Assembly (NCBI GenBank): GCA_011033025.1
Contig: WFMF01000120.1
Span: 62,001 to 126,000 of the forward strand
Reading direction: 5' to 3'
From: Beroe forskalii
Lineage: Eukaryota > Ctenophora > Nuda > Beroida > Beroidae
DNA length: 64,000 nucleotides
Below the pieces are notes generated by a model that was given only the letters and a program-made list of their open reading frames with translations, did no database searches and was not told the origin of the DNA. Position numbers and translations under genes: made by a program. This document shows positions 12,455-22,944 of this stretch, piece after piece (within the stretch, counting starts at the first letter, position 1; every line of letters starts with the position of its first letter).

Positions 12455-13171
12455 TATACTTTTAATAATGTCAATACCTTCTTCGCCTTATAATTCACAC
12501 CTTCGGTAGAGAATATATAATGAAAATTATATTATACGATAGTTTTTTGATTCAATATATTTTTATCTAAAACAGCAGTACAGGTTAAGTGCTGTAATCT
12601 GATCATAGAAGTGCAATTTAATTGATGGTTAGTTATTTTATATCAAAATGTCAGGGTATAAATAAAGTCATGCGTCTCCTTTAAGAAAGAAAATAGAAAA
12701 AATTTAAAAGAGATTAAGTCAATAATTTTACTTTGAAATTATTAAGTCGTGAAAGAACTCTATGTAAAACAGCCAGATACATTTGACAATCATGAGACAA
12801 TAACAGTTACGAAGAAAAAAGATTTGCAGCTGAAATAGTTCATAAAAAGCATTAACATATAAAATATCATATTCTGCACTCAAGACTTTTCTTTATAAAA
12901 AAAAGTTGCTCGCAAAGGACTGACAATTTGTCCTCAGTAAGCACTATACTTTTAAACTGTAAAAATGAAATCACTTTTACAATTTATTCTGCCTTATGAC
13001 TAGGGGCGGGGCCAAGTCCAATTTTGTCCAATTATGTCCAATTTTGTCCAATGGTTTTTTGTCCAATTCTCAAAAATGAGGTTAACTTTGGACAAAATTG
13101 GACAAAATTGGACATTTTTTTGCTTCCAACTGTTAAGCTGTATAGCTTTGGATGAGTTCATCAATTATAAT

Positions 13172-13269
13172 TCCATAGTTAAATATGCAATCCAACAATC
13201 CCTCTATTGAGTGTCAATATCATATAGTTAAATATGCAATCCAACAATCCCTCTATTGAGTGTCAATAT
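13172..13269. repeat. Tandem duplication of a 49-bp unit
   Basis: A unit that includes AGTTAAATATGCAATCCAAC and ends in GAGTGTCAATATCA is present twice head to tail, nearly identical. It lies inside the 13002-15309 element and indicates recent local duplication. Confidence 0.8.
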
Positions 13270-13614
13270 CACATATGACTATAGCCATGGTATCTTACTG
13301 TAGCCTATTCTCCTTCGGAAATTAACTCCTCATGATATAGCCTATATACTTGTATAGTGGAAGAACATCGACAGGCAAAAGTGGAAATGGAAGTAAAATG
13401 AAAGAGGAAACAAAATAATGCTTGATTCCGTGATTGCTTGGTTACTGTCTGTTAGTACAGAGCTCATTACTGCGTTCTTCCGTTGGATGGGCTTTATTAT
13501 AAGTGATTAGCACGGCATTCTGAACCAATACTCTTTCTTAATCTTTCTACACAGAGGACCATGACCTCTCTAGGGCCTCTACAGAGAATAATCGTCGAAT
13601 TACTACATGTAGGA

Positions 13615-13850
13615 ACCATCCAAATCAAGCCGTAACAATCAGAAACCACCCCGAAACAATCCAAAAACCTCCCCGTGGCCGAAACAAATCATAACATGCA
13701 AATCAACCCGATTTGCATGCTATCTCGGGTTGATTCGCTTGTTTTGGCTCGTTTCGGATTATTTCGGCTACATTTGGGGAAGTTTTTGGGTTGGTTCGGG
13801 GTGGTTTGTTCCGCTCGTTTCGGCTTGATTCGGCTTGACTCGACCAGTTC
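13615..13850. repeat. Long imperfect foldback inside the TIR element
   Basis: The left arm (AACCACCCCGAAACAATCC, CCAAAAACCTCCCC, GGCCGAAACAAATC) is matched in reverse by the right arm (GGGGAAGTTTTTGG, GGTTCGGGGTGGTTT), around a centre of GCAAATCAACCCGATTTGC. It is non-coding; the open frame across the right arm is a by-product. Confidence 0.65.
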
Positions 13851-14224
13851 CTGTTTGTAGGCTCAACAGCTCAACGACAGAATCATATGAATCACCGACA
13901 ACGACACATCAGTGAAATTTCAACCTGGCTTCAGTGATACGTCAAGTTCAAACTGGTAATTGGTATCACTGGACACTGATACGTCTAACTTCAGAATTGT
14001 GTCATTGATAGCAAATGACCGGTTACCTTTTTTCAATAAATCCGGTGACGGTTAGGGTTGGACAAAAAGGGCCAGTTAAACCATTTTTCGGTTACGGTTC
14101 GGTTAACCTTCCGTTTGTCCTAATCAGTCAATTTAAAACATTCGGTTACGGTTTCGGTTACAGTTGGCAAAAAATCCAGTCAACCAGTATTTCGGTTACG
14201 GTTTGGTTAACCAGTTACCAGCAG

Positions 14225-14930
14225 TTTCCTATGTCAGTGATATGTCTAACGTCAGACTGGTGTCGGTGATACGTCAGACTGGTGTCAGCAATATGTCATA
14301 CTGTAGACAGCGATACGTCAGACTGGTGTTAGTTATAAGTCAGACTGGTGTCGGTGGCACGTCAAATTGGTGTCAGTGATACAACAGACTGGGATCAGTG
14401 ATACGTCAAATTGGTGTCGGTGATACGTCTAACTTCAGACTTTCAGACTGGTATCATTGACAGGTCTTATTTCAGACTGGTTTCAGTGATACGTCTAACT
14501 TCAGACTGGTATCATTAAAGCATTGACACGTCTTACTTCAGACTGGTTTCAGTGATACGTCTAACTTAGACTAGTGTCGATGATACGTCTGACTGGAATC
14601 AGTATGTCAGACTGGTGTCAATGATGCGTTAGACTGCTGCTAGTGATAAAACAGACTGGTGTCAGTGACGCAGACTGGTGTCAGTGATTTTCCGGACTGG
14701 TGTCAGCGAAACATCAGACCGGTGTCATTGATACTCCGGACTGGTGTCAGCGATACATCAGACCGGTGTCAGTGATACCGGACTGGTGTCAGCGATACAT
14801 CAGACCGGTGTCAGTGATACTCCGGACTGTGTCATCGATACATCAGACCGGTGTCAGTATACTTCGGACTGGTGTCAGTGACATCAGAGCGGTGTCGGTG
14901 ATACTCCGGTGTCGTTGATACTTTGTTACA
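14225..14930. repeat. Minisatellite, CAGACTGGTGTCAGTGATA units
   Basis: A degenerate array of about 20-30-bp units based on GACTGGTGTCAGTGATACGT. Upstream (13990-14230) a related array of CGGTTACGGTT words occurs. Short open frames here encode repetitive peptides and are not genes. Confidence 0.8.
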
Positions 14931-16429
14931 TCACTCACCATGCTGCAATTTAATGTAATCCAGCATCAGCAATCATTTCCATTTCCATTCCATCTTTCCA
15001 TTATTCTAGTTTTGCCAGTTGGCGTTCCTCCAGTGTGCCCAAATACGTTTCCATTTTGTCCCTAAAATCTGACAAGAGTCCAGTCCAGCCTTCATTGTGA
15101 TATTGAACTAGAGTAAAATTTTATTTGTGGACTTTGTGAAATTCAAAACACCGAAAGTGAGTGAAATTTAGTTTCCGGAATTTTTCAAAGTGAATATGTC
15201 CAATTTTGTCTAATTTTGTCCAATTTTGTCCAACGATTTTTTGTCCAATTCCTAAAAATCAGGTTAACCTTGGACATAATTGGACAAAATTGGACTTGGC
15301 CCCGCCCCTGACTATCATATCTTTCATATAGGTCGTACCAGTTTAATAATTAATGTACTATACGCACGTGTATACAGAAATAAGTTTTTTGTGTATCTTA
15401 AAATATGTAAATTGTAAAGGTGTCCTCATTGTTATGTATAATAAACTTGAAGTGCAAAAGTATGTCGCGAACTTTCTGTACTTTACTTATAAAATTCTAC
15501 ATAATTTGCGCTTAACATATTGATATAAATAATTAAATGGGCTGTGATTCGAGTGAAAATAATATGCGTTTTTTGGTGCCGCTAGGTTAAAATTTACCAA
15601 TCATGATCATGTATAAAAAGTATTCAATTGCAATGGTTTGAAAAAGGTCGATTGACTATGCTGAAAGGCGCATTATAATTGTACACAGCTTCTCTTTTCA
15701 TACAATTATATACTTCAAGGGCCAAAGTGTCAACACTTCTATAAAGCTCAGTCAAAATGTAGCCCCGGTATAATTTAATTTATGTGGCAAGCTGAAATTT
15801 ACGCAGTTCAATGAATTTTGTTAATTTTTTCATTGAAATAGATTGATTTCTAGATTTGACTTAGAGACTACCCGATTACCTAAATAATTGTATGAGATGT
15901 GGCCTTCATAAAATCATTCAATGGAATTTAAAAATGCCAATAACAGAATATTTATGGAAGAAGAAAAAATGAATTTAAATGTCCAATACTCCAATAACAG
16001 AAAGTTAATGGAAGCATATCGATAATTTTATCTCGTACTACAAGCTTTTCTCTTCACACAGCGGCAACAAAGCAAAACAAGTAAAAGAAACAAAACATTA
16101 GTTACGGGGGAAGATTACTCGAAATGTAATTATTATATTCATTACACCGGTAATCTACACTAGAGGTATCACTTACACACACGAAATGTAGATGTTTCCG
16201 ATCATCGCGGTATGTAAATCCAAGCGTGTTGTGTGAATCAATCAAAACAACGTAAGAACATTAAATCATAATTTACGTGCAGTAATCTATTAATCTAATT
16301 TATAAGAAGTAACACAAACACCATAATTCGATCGAAAATGGAATGAATATTATGATGGATTAGATATAATTTGTATTACATGGCTCATAAGCCCTTATTT
16401 GCTACCATATACATCGGGGTATTTCTATA

Positions 16430-16535
16430 TTATAGGGTCGGTTAGATCCTATAACCCCATGTTATATGGTCGTTTCCGACCCTATAACCCCGGATTTTCC
16501 GGTGTTATAGGGTCGGGAACGAACCTATAACCCTT
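16430..16535. repeat. Palindromic cluster of TATAGGGTCGG words
   Basis: ATAGGGTCGG occurs on both strands (GTTATAGGGTCGG and CCGACCCTATAAC), giving at least two overlapping hairpins in about 105 bp. Non-coding; probably a small foldback element. Confidence 0.6.
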
Positions 16536-16881
16536 ATATGATAGCTGCTCAGTAAAGTGTCATTCGAATTTGCATAATTTGGATGGGACAAAGCTATCTG
16601 CATTCTGTGGTAATAGAATTTTTATACATTCACGATGAACAAAATGTTCAAGGTGACGTCTTTATCAAGATTTACAGCAGTGGGTTGATGGCAAAATCTG
16701 TAATTCTTCCTGCAAGACACACCACCAACGATTTAGCACTAATTTGTTCTGATCCGGGCCGGATGTAAATTTACACATCAACCTGTCTGACGGCTGTATG
16801 CTACTTGTCAAAGTCTATTTTTCACGTTATTACGTATTTTTTAGTGCGTTAATTTTTGTGGTTTCGCCATGTAATATCACC

Positions 16882-17046
16882 ATAGGTCTCAGGTATAATA
16901 CCACATTGTTTTTGAACTCGGCTTCGCCTCGTCCAAAACAAACCATTATTGACCTCAGCTTCGCTTCGGCCAATAATGCGTCTATATATAGTTCGCGCTT
17001 CGCGCTCACTACATATATGTGGTATTAGGTTACTCCTTCGACCTAT
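16882..17046. repeat. Cloverleaf-like palindromic element I
   Basis: The outer arms are ATAGGTC plus AATACCACAT on the left and their complements ATGTGGTATT plus GACCTAT on the right. Between them are three consecutive hairpins: TTTTG-arm around CTCGGCTTCGCCTCG, CATTATTG-arm around a CAGCTTCGCTTCGG loop, and a TATATAG-arm around CGCGCTTCGCG. The arrangement matches the element at 19889-20021 in architecture but not in sequence. No coding capacity. Confidence 0.65.
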
Positions 17047-18352
17047 AGTTCTATATTATACCTATCGCAAAGCTACATGATAAAATAATTTCCTTGTATA
17101 CCTTTCCATTCCCTGAAATTATTTCCCCGTACATTTTCCTATTATTTTCCTTTTATCATTTATTATCCGTGGCTTCTCTGACTGATACAATATATTTGTT
17201 TGCTTTTGAGATTATTCCATATTAGGCGGCAGAGTCTTCAATATATATTTCACAAAAATTAGGCGGTTGAGAATGATGCCATTATGATAGTTAAAAATGG
17301 TGAATATCCTGATGGTTTGCAAGCGGCTATTTTTATGGCACTTAACGGTGTAACCCATATAATTTAGTTCTGACTGTAATTGTGTGTGTTAACAGGAACA
17401 TGGTAGCCAATGACGTCAAGAATTTTCCGTAATTTTTAAGAAAAGGGTTTCTTATAGAGTTATAGGATAGCTTTTTTCGTAGAGGATGACAGATTTCGCG
17501 GTTTTGTCAAAGAGTTTAAGTGTTACCATGGTCAAGGAAATAATTTGCCAATCATAGCGTCGATAATTTTTGCTGTTAAATTTGAAATTCAGTGAAATTA
17601 AAATATCAAGACAAAAACAACAGTTAAAAGTGTCAATTTGCAAAAATTGTAAAGTAAAATTAAGTGTACTATAAAGTAGTATACTCTGACCGATTATAGT
17701 TTTGACTAATAAAACAGCCAGTTCATATATCAATTCTAATTAAAAATACTATTTAGGCCTGTCAAAACGTTCGGAAGGCGGGCCTATTCGAGTATCTAAT
17801 CATCCAATCATTCTCAAGAGCCCTAGAAAGTCGTTTCTTCAGAATAAATAAGCCCACAAGACGTCTACTAACCCAGCGTCTCAAAATAGGAGCCTAGATA
17901 ACCTATTAGCGTTGGTTAAATTCAGGTCCTATGTCCCAGAACATCCAATTATCAAGTTTAAAGAACCCCACGTCCAACCTCAAAAACTATTGGAGGAACG
18001 GGGAGGAAATGTATTTTAATGTTTAACTGACACAGAAAACTCTAAATATAAATTCGGAGCTGAACAAAAAAATGAGCACCTTCATTTCCCCCACAATTTC
18101 ATCGGATACAATATGCTTGTGACTTTGGTCCACCGTTATGCAATTCTATCTTGATCTAATAAATTAACGGCAAATATACAATAAATATCATTAAATATTA
18201 CTAAATTTAGCTTCGTACACAAATGAACAAATGTTACTAGAGTATATGAGACAAAAATATTATATTTTTATGAAATAAAAACAAAGTTATATATCAAAAA
18301 CTTATAGCGAGGCATGGTTATTGGTTATCGAATCTAATATAACTGCACGAAG

Positions 18353-18607
18353 CTATACCTTTATATATCCACTCGCGTGCGCTTTTTGAAGACATTTTAG
18401 GTAGCGGGCGCGCGCGGCCCGGTAAAATATCTGCACGCTAAATTTGATATACCCACCGGATATAGCCCGGCCCGCGAGAGCAGTTCTACGCTGGTTGCAA
18501 TATAGCCCGCCTCTTGGAAGAAAATATTTTTTGGTGCTCAACTGGCTGAGATCATTGAAAGTGTCCACAACAACAATTTTAGCAGCAAAATATCGATCAT
18601 GAGGCAA
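18353..18607. repeat. GC-rich repeat block with an inverted partner at 19.85 kb
   Basis: The sequence near 18354-18383 (ATATATCCACTCGCGTGCGC) is matched in reverse complement near 19844-19875. The block between 18395 and 18500 is rich in GCGCGCG, CCCGG and TATAGCCCG words. An open minus-strand frame across it looks like a by-product of the repeat. Confidence 0.45.
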
Positions 18608-18882
18608 AAAACTGGCAAATAGAAGGATTTTGTGGAGTTCATTATCGACAAAAACATCGAGGCGATGGAAAGTTAAGAGTCAAAACACTGAAACTTATAT
18701 TCATCATTGTTCAGCAGCTTACTGAATCATGAAATTATGAGAAGTAGTTCAACTTCGAAATAGAATTGGATTAAAAATTGACAGCAAAACAACATAGGTA
18801 TCGATAATTAATAAATATTCAGCAAAATATGTGGCCAACAGTAGACAAAAGTCGAGTCAAATAGCAGAGAAAACAGTGAACT

Positions 18883-18932
18883 GTAGTGATAGCAGTGATA
18901 GCAGCGATAGCAGTGATAGCAGTGATAGCAGC
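18883..18932. repeat. 9-bp tandem repeat (GTGATAGCA)
   Basis: About five copies of GTGATAGCA/GCGATAGCA in tandem. Simple microsatellite-like repeat in non-coding DNA. Confidence 0.8.
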
Positions 18933-19888
18933 AATTCTGTAAAATTCTGTAAAAGCAATCATTCCGAGAAAGAGAAGTAAAAAGATACAAAATCAAAAAC
19001 GAGAGAAAGAAATACAATATCATGAAATAAAGTTAGGAATTTGCATTTGTGTTGATCATTAATTGCATTGCCATGTTGTCATGGTTACACATTCTTCGGA
19101 AATAGTAAGAGGTGAGTGAGAGCAATACGTCATTATCATTAGTAACAATGGTGCATTATATTTTTCTCACACACAGCGGATACGATGTAAAATAAATGCC
19201 GCCTAATTACCGCGACACTCTGATACATTGTGCAACTTCTCACGAGAAAAATTTTGAGGGACACCTTATTCTATTGACTTACCATATTCAACCATGGTAA
19301 TTACGTTATTCTCATTTGTCTATTATAACAGTGCTGCAGAGTTTCACCAAATGTAAATACGCTCATTTTAACCCATTTTTTCATCGTTTTGTATCTCTTT
19401 TCTAGTTCTGCTGTAACTGATGCGTTTCACAAAGTGACATGCTACCATTTTCCCCTTTGTTTGTTTTTCCAATTATTGTTTGTTTTTCCACGATTGCTAG
19501 TGTTTTAAGTTTAATTAACAGCATCTAACCACATTTTTAGCCAATAATCCTTCGATTGCAAGACCTTTGAGATTGATCCATGCTTTGATTCGATTCGCCT
19601 TTAAAATTTTCGCCCTCGGGCCCTTCGGGCCCTCGGGCTCATAACTTCTACATAAGCTTTACCAACCCCTTCGATCAAATACTTACGGTGCTTAATCGTG
19701 TTTGTATTGCATTTGTGAAAAAATTAAATTTTGTTAATTAGAGAAAAAACTCAATATTATTGTTGCAAAACCTTCCTGTGTGTTCAAATCTTCGAGGATT
19801 TACTTGAACATTCAACTTTTTCATCATAGATATGCCATTCTCCCAAAAAGCTCACGCGAGTGGATATACCATATACTCCTCGCCTCAT

Positions 19889-20021
19889 GGGCTGAATTTC
19901 GTATAGCACTCGGGCTCTTCGAGCCCTGCGTGCTATACGATATATCCCACTCGGGCTAGCGCCCTCGAGGGATATATTTTCATATCGCACGCGCATGCGC
20001 GTGCGATATGAAATTCAGCCC
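19889..20021. repeat. Cloverleaf-like palindromic element III
   Basis: A perfect 12-bp outer stem, GGGCTGAATTTC (19889-19900) with GAAATTCAGCCC (20010-20021), encloses three abutting hairpins. Arm 1 at 19901-19938 has GTATAGCA/TGCTATAC ends; arm 2 at 19940-19977 has ATATATCCC/GGGATATAT ends; arm 3 at 19978-20013 is a perfect 36-bp palindrome with ends TTTCATATCGC and GCGATATGAAA. CCTC/GAGG extends the outer stem. The inner loops carry CTCGGGCTCTTCGAGCCC-type words. It has no open frame of note. Confidence 0.75.
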
Positions 20022-20354
20022 TAGAGGCTGCGGGTATATGTATATATACCTTGAGACAGGAGAAAGAATTCATGGAAATAACTATCATTGTTCATTAAAT
20101 GTCTGTATGTGCAGTGGGGATTTATTAGAATTAACTAGGTCGATTTTAATTTGTTACATTTATTATTATTATAAGAATTAAAATCAGGGCCTAACTTAAT
20201 TAACTTGGGTCAATTAATGTATGAGCATAGTATATTTGGTAATCGCATTATCAGCGCAGTACCACTTCCATGAACCTTACGTCACCATCACAAAACTCAA
20301 ACCCAGCGCTACTCCCCATTCGCCAACGCTCACCTAAATCCACCTTTGTGTTGA

Positions 20355-20428
20355 GGCATAAGTCTGATTTTTGCAATTTCACCTGAATTGAGAATTCAGG
20401 TGAACTTGCACAAGTCAAAGATTATGCC
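20355..20428. repeat. Hairpin, GGCATAAG / ATTATGCC arms
   Basis: Arms of about 35 bp pair with several mismatches around TTCACCTGAATT/GAATTCAGGTGAA, which is itself a near-perfect inverted repeat. Non-coding foldback. Confidence 0.6.
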
Positions 20429-20640
20429 ACCCTCGGTAAAATGCATAAGTTTGAAGGCTCTTGAAAATTATAAGCCAACTTTAGAGAAGGGGTCGTTGGT
20501 ATACTTTCATGGCCCGCCGCAACCTCCTGGCATACGGTGGCGCCAGGAGATTACATGCGCGGCGTAATCGTGCGCATCTTCCTGACAGGCAGTGAGCCTC
20601 GCACGATAACCTCGTGTAAGTGTTCAAAAAGCCCATGTAA

Positions 20641-20865
20641 ACCTGATCTCCTATTGTCCTGATATAGCTCACTTAATACCCCGGCATATTTTACCTGGTA
20701 ATTCAGAAGAAAGTGCACTATTTTACCTGAAAGCTCAGAGGACAGCGCAGGGGAGTGGTTACCTGATAGCTCAGAAGAGAGGGCACTATTAAACCTGACA
20801 TGTCCTGATATTATGAAATAGTTCACCTGATAGCTCAGAAGAGAGGGCGGGGAGTGGTTACCTGA
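20641..20865 (-). repeat. 32-36-bp tandem repeat carrying donor-like sites
   Basis: Read on the minus strand, units of the form CTCTTCTGAGCTATCAGGTAA repeat five to six times, at 20860, 20825, 20793, 20761, 20725 and 20693. Every unit contains a splice-donor-like CAG|GT, followed in most by AA or GA. The upstream units keep the frame of the preceding candidate exon open. Non-coding variation versus repeated exon end cannot be settled from sequence alone. Confidence 0.7.
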
Positions 20866-21015
20866 TAGCTCAGAAGACAGCGCGGGGGAGTGGTTTCCAT
20901 CAAAAGGCGGCATCTGAATCATGCTGCTGTTCCCGCCCCGCGTGCCTGTGCGGCGTTGCTTCGTCTGTTGCCCGCCATTACCTCGCACCTGCGGGCCTAG
21001 AAACACCCGCAGCAT
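20866..21015 (-). CDS. Candidate first coding exon, unknown protein
   Basis: A minus-strand ATG at 21015 follows an in-frame TGA by eight codons and opens a frame through about 50 codons before the donor repeat. The peptide is basic and Gly/Gln-rich (RGNGGQQTKQRRTGTRGGN) and then continues NHSPALSSELSG at the repeat. Local GC is well above the neighbourhood. No domain is recognised. The opposite strand is also open over part of this DNA, so the call is tentative; the first CAG|GTAACC donor would end the exon near 20863. Confidence 0.3.
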
Positions 21016-21139
21016 CTTCCGGAACCCACAAGGGAACTGTCAGAGGGTATTCCTTCAGAAAGATAATTTCCTCAACAAATCCCGTGAGAAAGAGAGCTGT
21101 CAGCGGGAATTCTTTTTAAACAAAAACTTTCCTGGGTGA

Positions 21140-22248
21140 TATATCCGGGTGCTTTTGCTTCTTATTCCGGATAAGCCCGTTAGGAGGCTGTCAGGGGGAT
21201 GCTCAAACAAACTAACAAAAGCTTCCTTGGATATATTGCTTTTCTTATCCCAGATATTTGAATCTAGTCCTTCTCTGATAATTTTACACGTTTTCTGTTC
21301 TTCAAGATATAGATTCGCTGTTATTGTTTCTTTCTGGCCTTCTTTCAGAAGGTTATATCCTTAAGCCAGTCCTCCTCCTATGTTTTCTCCGAATTAACAC
21401 CAAAGGTTATCGATTGGTGCTGATCGCCATGTCTCTTCTTCTCAGCTGAGCAAGTGTGCCAAAATCATGGAAAATAAAATATCATCAATATATAGAAGTA
21501 ATTACGGGCCCGATTAGGCGAAATCGGGCGGTTACAAATATCATTAATTCATAAACGAACTTAAGATTAATTAATCAAGACAATGATGTCAATCCGACCG
21601 CCTACTACCTGGTTGGAACGCGTGACCTGAATGAAAGAAAAACGGATTATCGATAAATTCGGGTCCAAGCAAACCTACATTCTATGCAGCTATGCAAAAT
21701 TCCTGATTGTAACAAAACATCAACAACTAAAACTATCCATTTATAAGCGATTATATCACTGAAATTCATCTAACGACACTAGACGCTCAAATATTTCAAA
21801 GAACTGGAGTATACATTTGAATTTGCGTGAGCATGATTATTGATTTTTTTGAGAAATTAGAGTTTCTTCAGAACGAACATATATCGACAGTTGAACAGTA
21901 TCCCTCAAACCGATTTCACTGAAACGATCATGGCAAAAGCGGTATAAATATATGCGGCAGCCCGATATATATTTATTAAAAACCTAAAAAATTAGATAAA
22001 ACCGAAAACACGGCGACATGGCCCGCTCCGTTTTTTATATTTTTTCCGTAAAACACAGCCTCTGCAAGCAATTATAATATATAATACCGACAGAGGCACG
22101 CAAAATATCCGGGTCTAACGTAAAACTTATGCGTTTAAAAGTGAAACTATCACACGTGTTTTAGCAGGGTGAACTGGTGAAATCATCCCCGCCTACTGTT
22201 CACACGGGACTTGTATGAAGCACAGCTGCAGTCATCCTAATATAGATT
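21140..22248. other. No gene seen
   Basis: AT-rich sequence without supported exons. Around 21030-21240 imperfect repeats of CTGTCAGNGGG-type words occur, continuing the repeat-rich character of the adjacent GC-rich block. Confidence 0.5.
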
Positions 22249-22353
22249 TAAACGCCGCGCGCGAAAAATAGGCGGTTCAACGTCATCAACTCACTACATC
22301 ACGATATGATAATGACGTCATCCTACCCGCCTATTTCTCGTGCGCGGAGTTTA
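22249..22353. mobile_element. 105-bp TGACGTCA-core MITE, full copy A
   Basis: The ends are TAAACGCCGCGCGCGAAAAA and, in reverse complement, TAAACTCCGCGCACGAGAAA; each continues into TAGGCGG. The core, on the minus strand, reads GATGACGTCATTATCAT and then TGAGTTGATGACG. With two other full copies (35889, 47227) this fixes the family length near 105 bp. No protein is encoded, so mobility would need a transposase supplied elsewhere (inference). Confidence 0.8.
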
Positions 22354-22755
22354 ATATACAATTTTACGAGTGTTTTACCCAGACTTATAAACTAAGCCTT
22401 TTACTGCTTATTCCCAAGCAGACGAACTCTGGTGGACTTTATATATTAAGGGATGCAACCAGAGATTCTAATAAATTTCTGAAGGAGTCGGAAACGTTAT
22501 ACATAGACGTTGTTGAGTGACGACGTTATCAGGAGTTTAAATGGGAAATATAGTGGTGGGTTTAGCGTATGGACTATTTATATTGCGATATATCTGAGAT
22601 CAAGTGCCTGGGCTATCAAACTTGGAGATAGCCTGGGTTATCAGACAAGTCGAGAGGGGGTACTATTTAGATGGTATCAGACCATGCGATATAAATGTCA
22701 TGATCAGCGCACAAAATCCTGGCGCTTGAGTATGACATCATTTTCAGAGTCTTAC

Positions 22756-22944
22756 TTGCTTCGTTAAGGCTGTCAGAGCATCAGATTGATTGTTTGGTAG
22801 GAAGTTTCGGGTAGAGTCTCCAGAGGGTTTGGGTAGAAGTCTTAGAGGGTTGATTTCCAATATGCTTGACTCAAAAGATATTTGTCTTGTACGGTATAAA
22901 TAACTGGGTTGGAGATTTCGGTCAGGGCAGTTATGCCAGTCAGG
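22756..22944 (-). CDS. Candidate internal exon, unknown protein
   Basis: On the minus strand an acceptor (AACTTTGCAG) precedes 22944 and a donor (CAA|GTAAGA) follows 22756. The 189-nt segment is open only in one frame, phase 0 at both ends, giving 63 residues starting PDWHNCPDRNLQPSYLYR and containing SFESSILEINPLRLLPKP. Composition is protein-like and non-repetitive. No family is recognised. It could belong to the same minus-strand gene as candidates at 27.9 or 29.9 kb, but phases do not allow direct joining, so linkage is unproven. Confidence 0.38.

Larger units (their letters stand above)
9926..13000. other. Gene-free AT-rich region
   Basis: No supported gene. It contains a short hairpin at 10688-10727 (about 15-bp arms around CTATCCTGA), repeated TTAACCAATCAAAA-type words at 10575-10660, fragments of the TGACGTCA-core family (near 10752-10795 and 10940-11003, and a half copy at 12381-12454 that ends in GTGCGGCGTTTA), and two palindromic CCAAT elements. 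Confidence 0.6.
13002..15309. mobile_element. 2.3-kb non-autonomous DNA transposon with TIRs
   Basis: The left end AGGGGCGGGGCCAAGTCCAA and the right end, in reverse complement, share a terminal inverted repeat of about 45 bp that runs into an array of GTCCAATTTT words. GACT flanks the element directly on both sides (12998-13001 and 15310-15313), a possible 4-bp target duplication; an 8-bp one is not evident. The GGGGCGG-type terminus resembles hAT elements, but this is inference. No transposase frame is present. The interior holds a foldback (13615-13850), a duplicated 49-mer, and a minisatellite. Confidence 0.75.
15314..18352. other. Gene-free region with palindromic elements
   Basis: No supported gene. 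It contains a GGGTCGG palindrome cluster (16430-16535), fragments of the TGACGTCA-core family (16652-16690 and 17262-17345), and a cloverleaf-like palindrome (16882-17046). The rest is AT-rich unique sequence. Confidence 0.55.
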
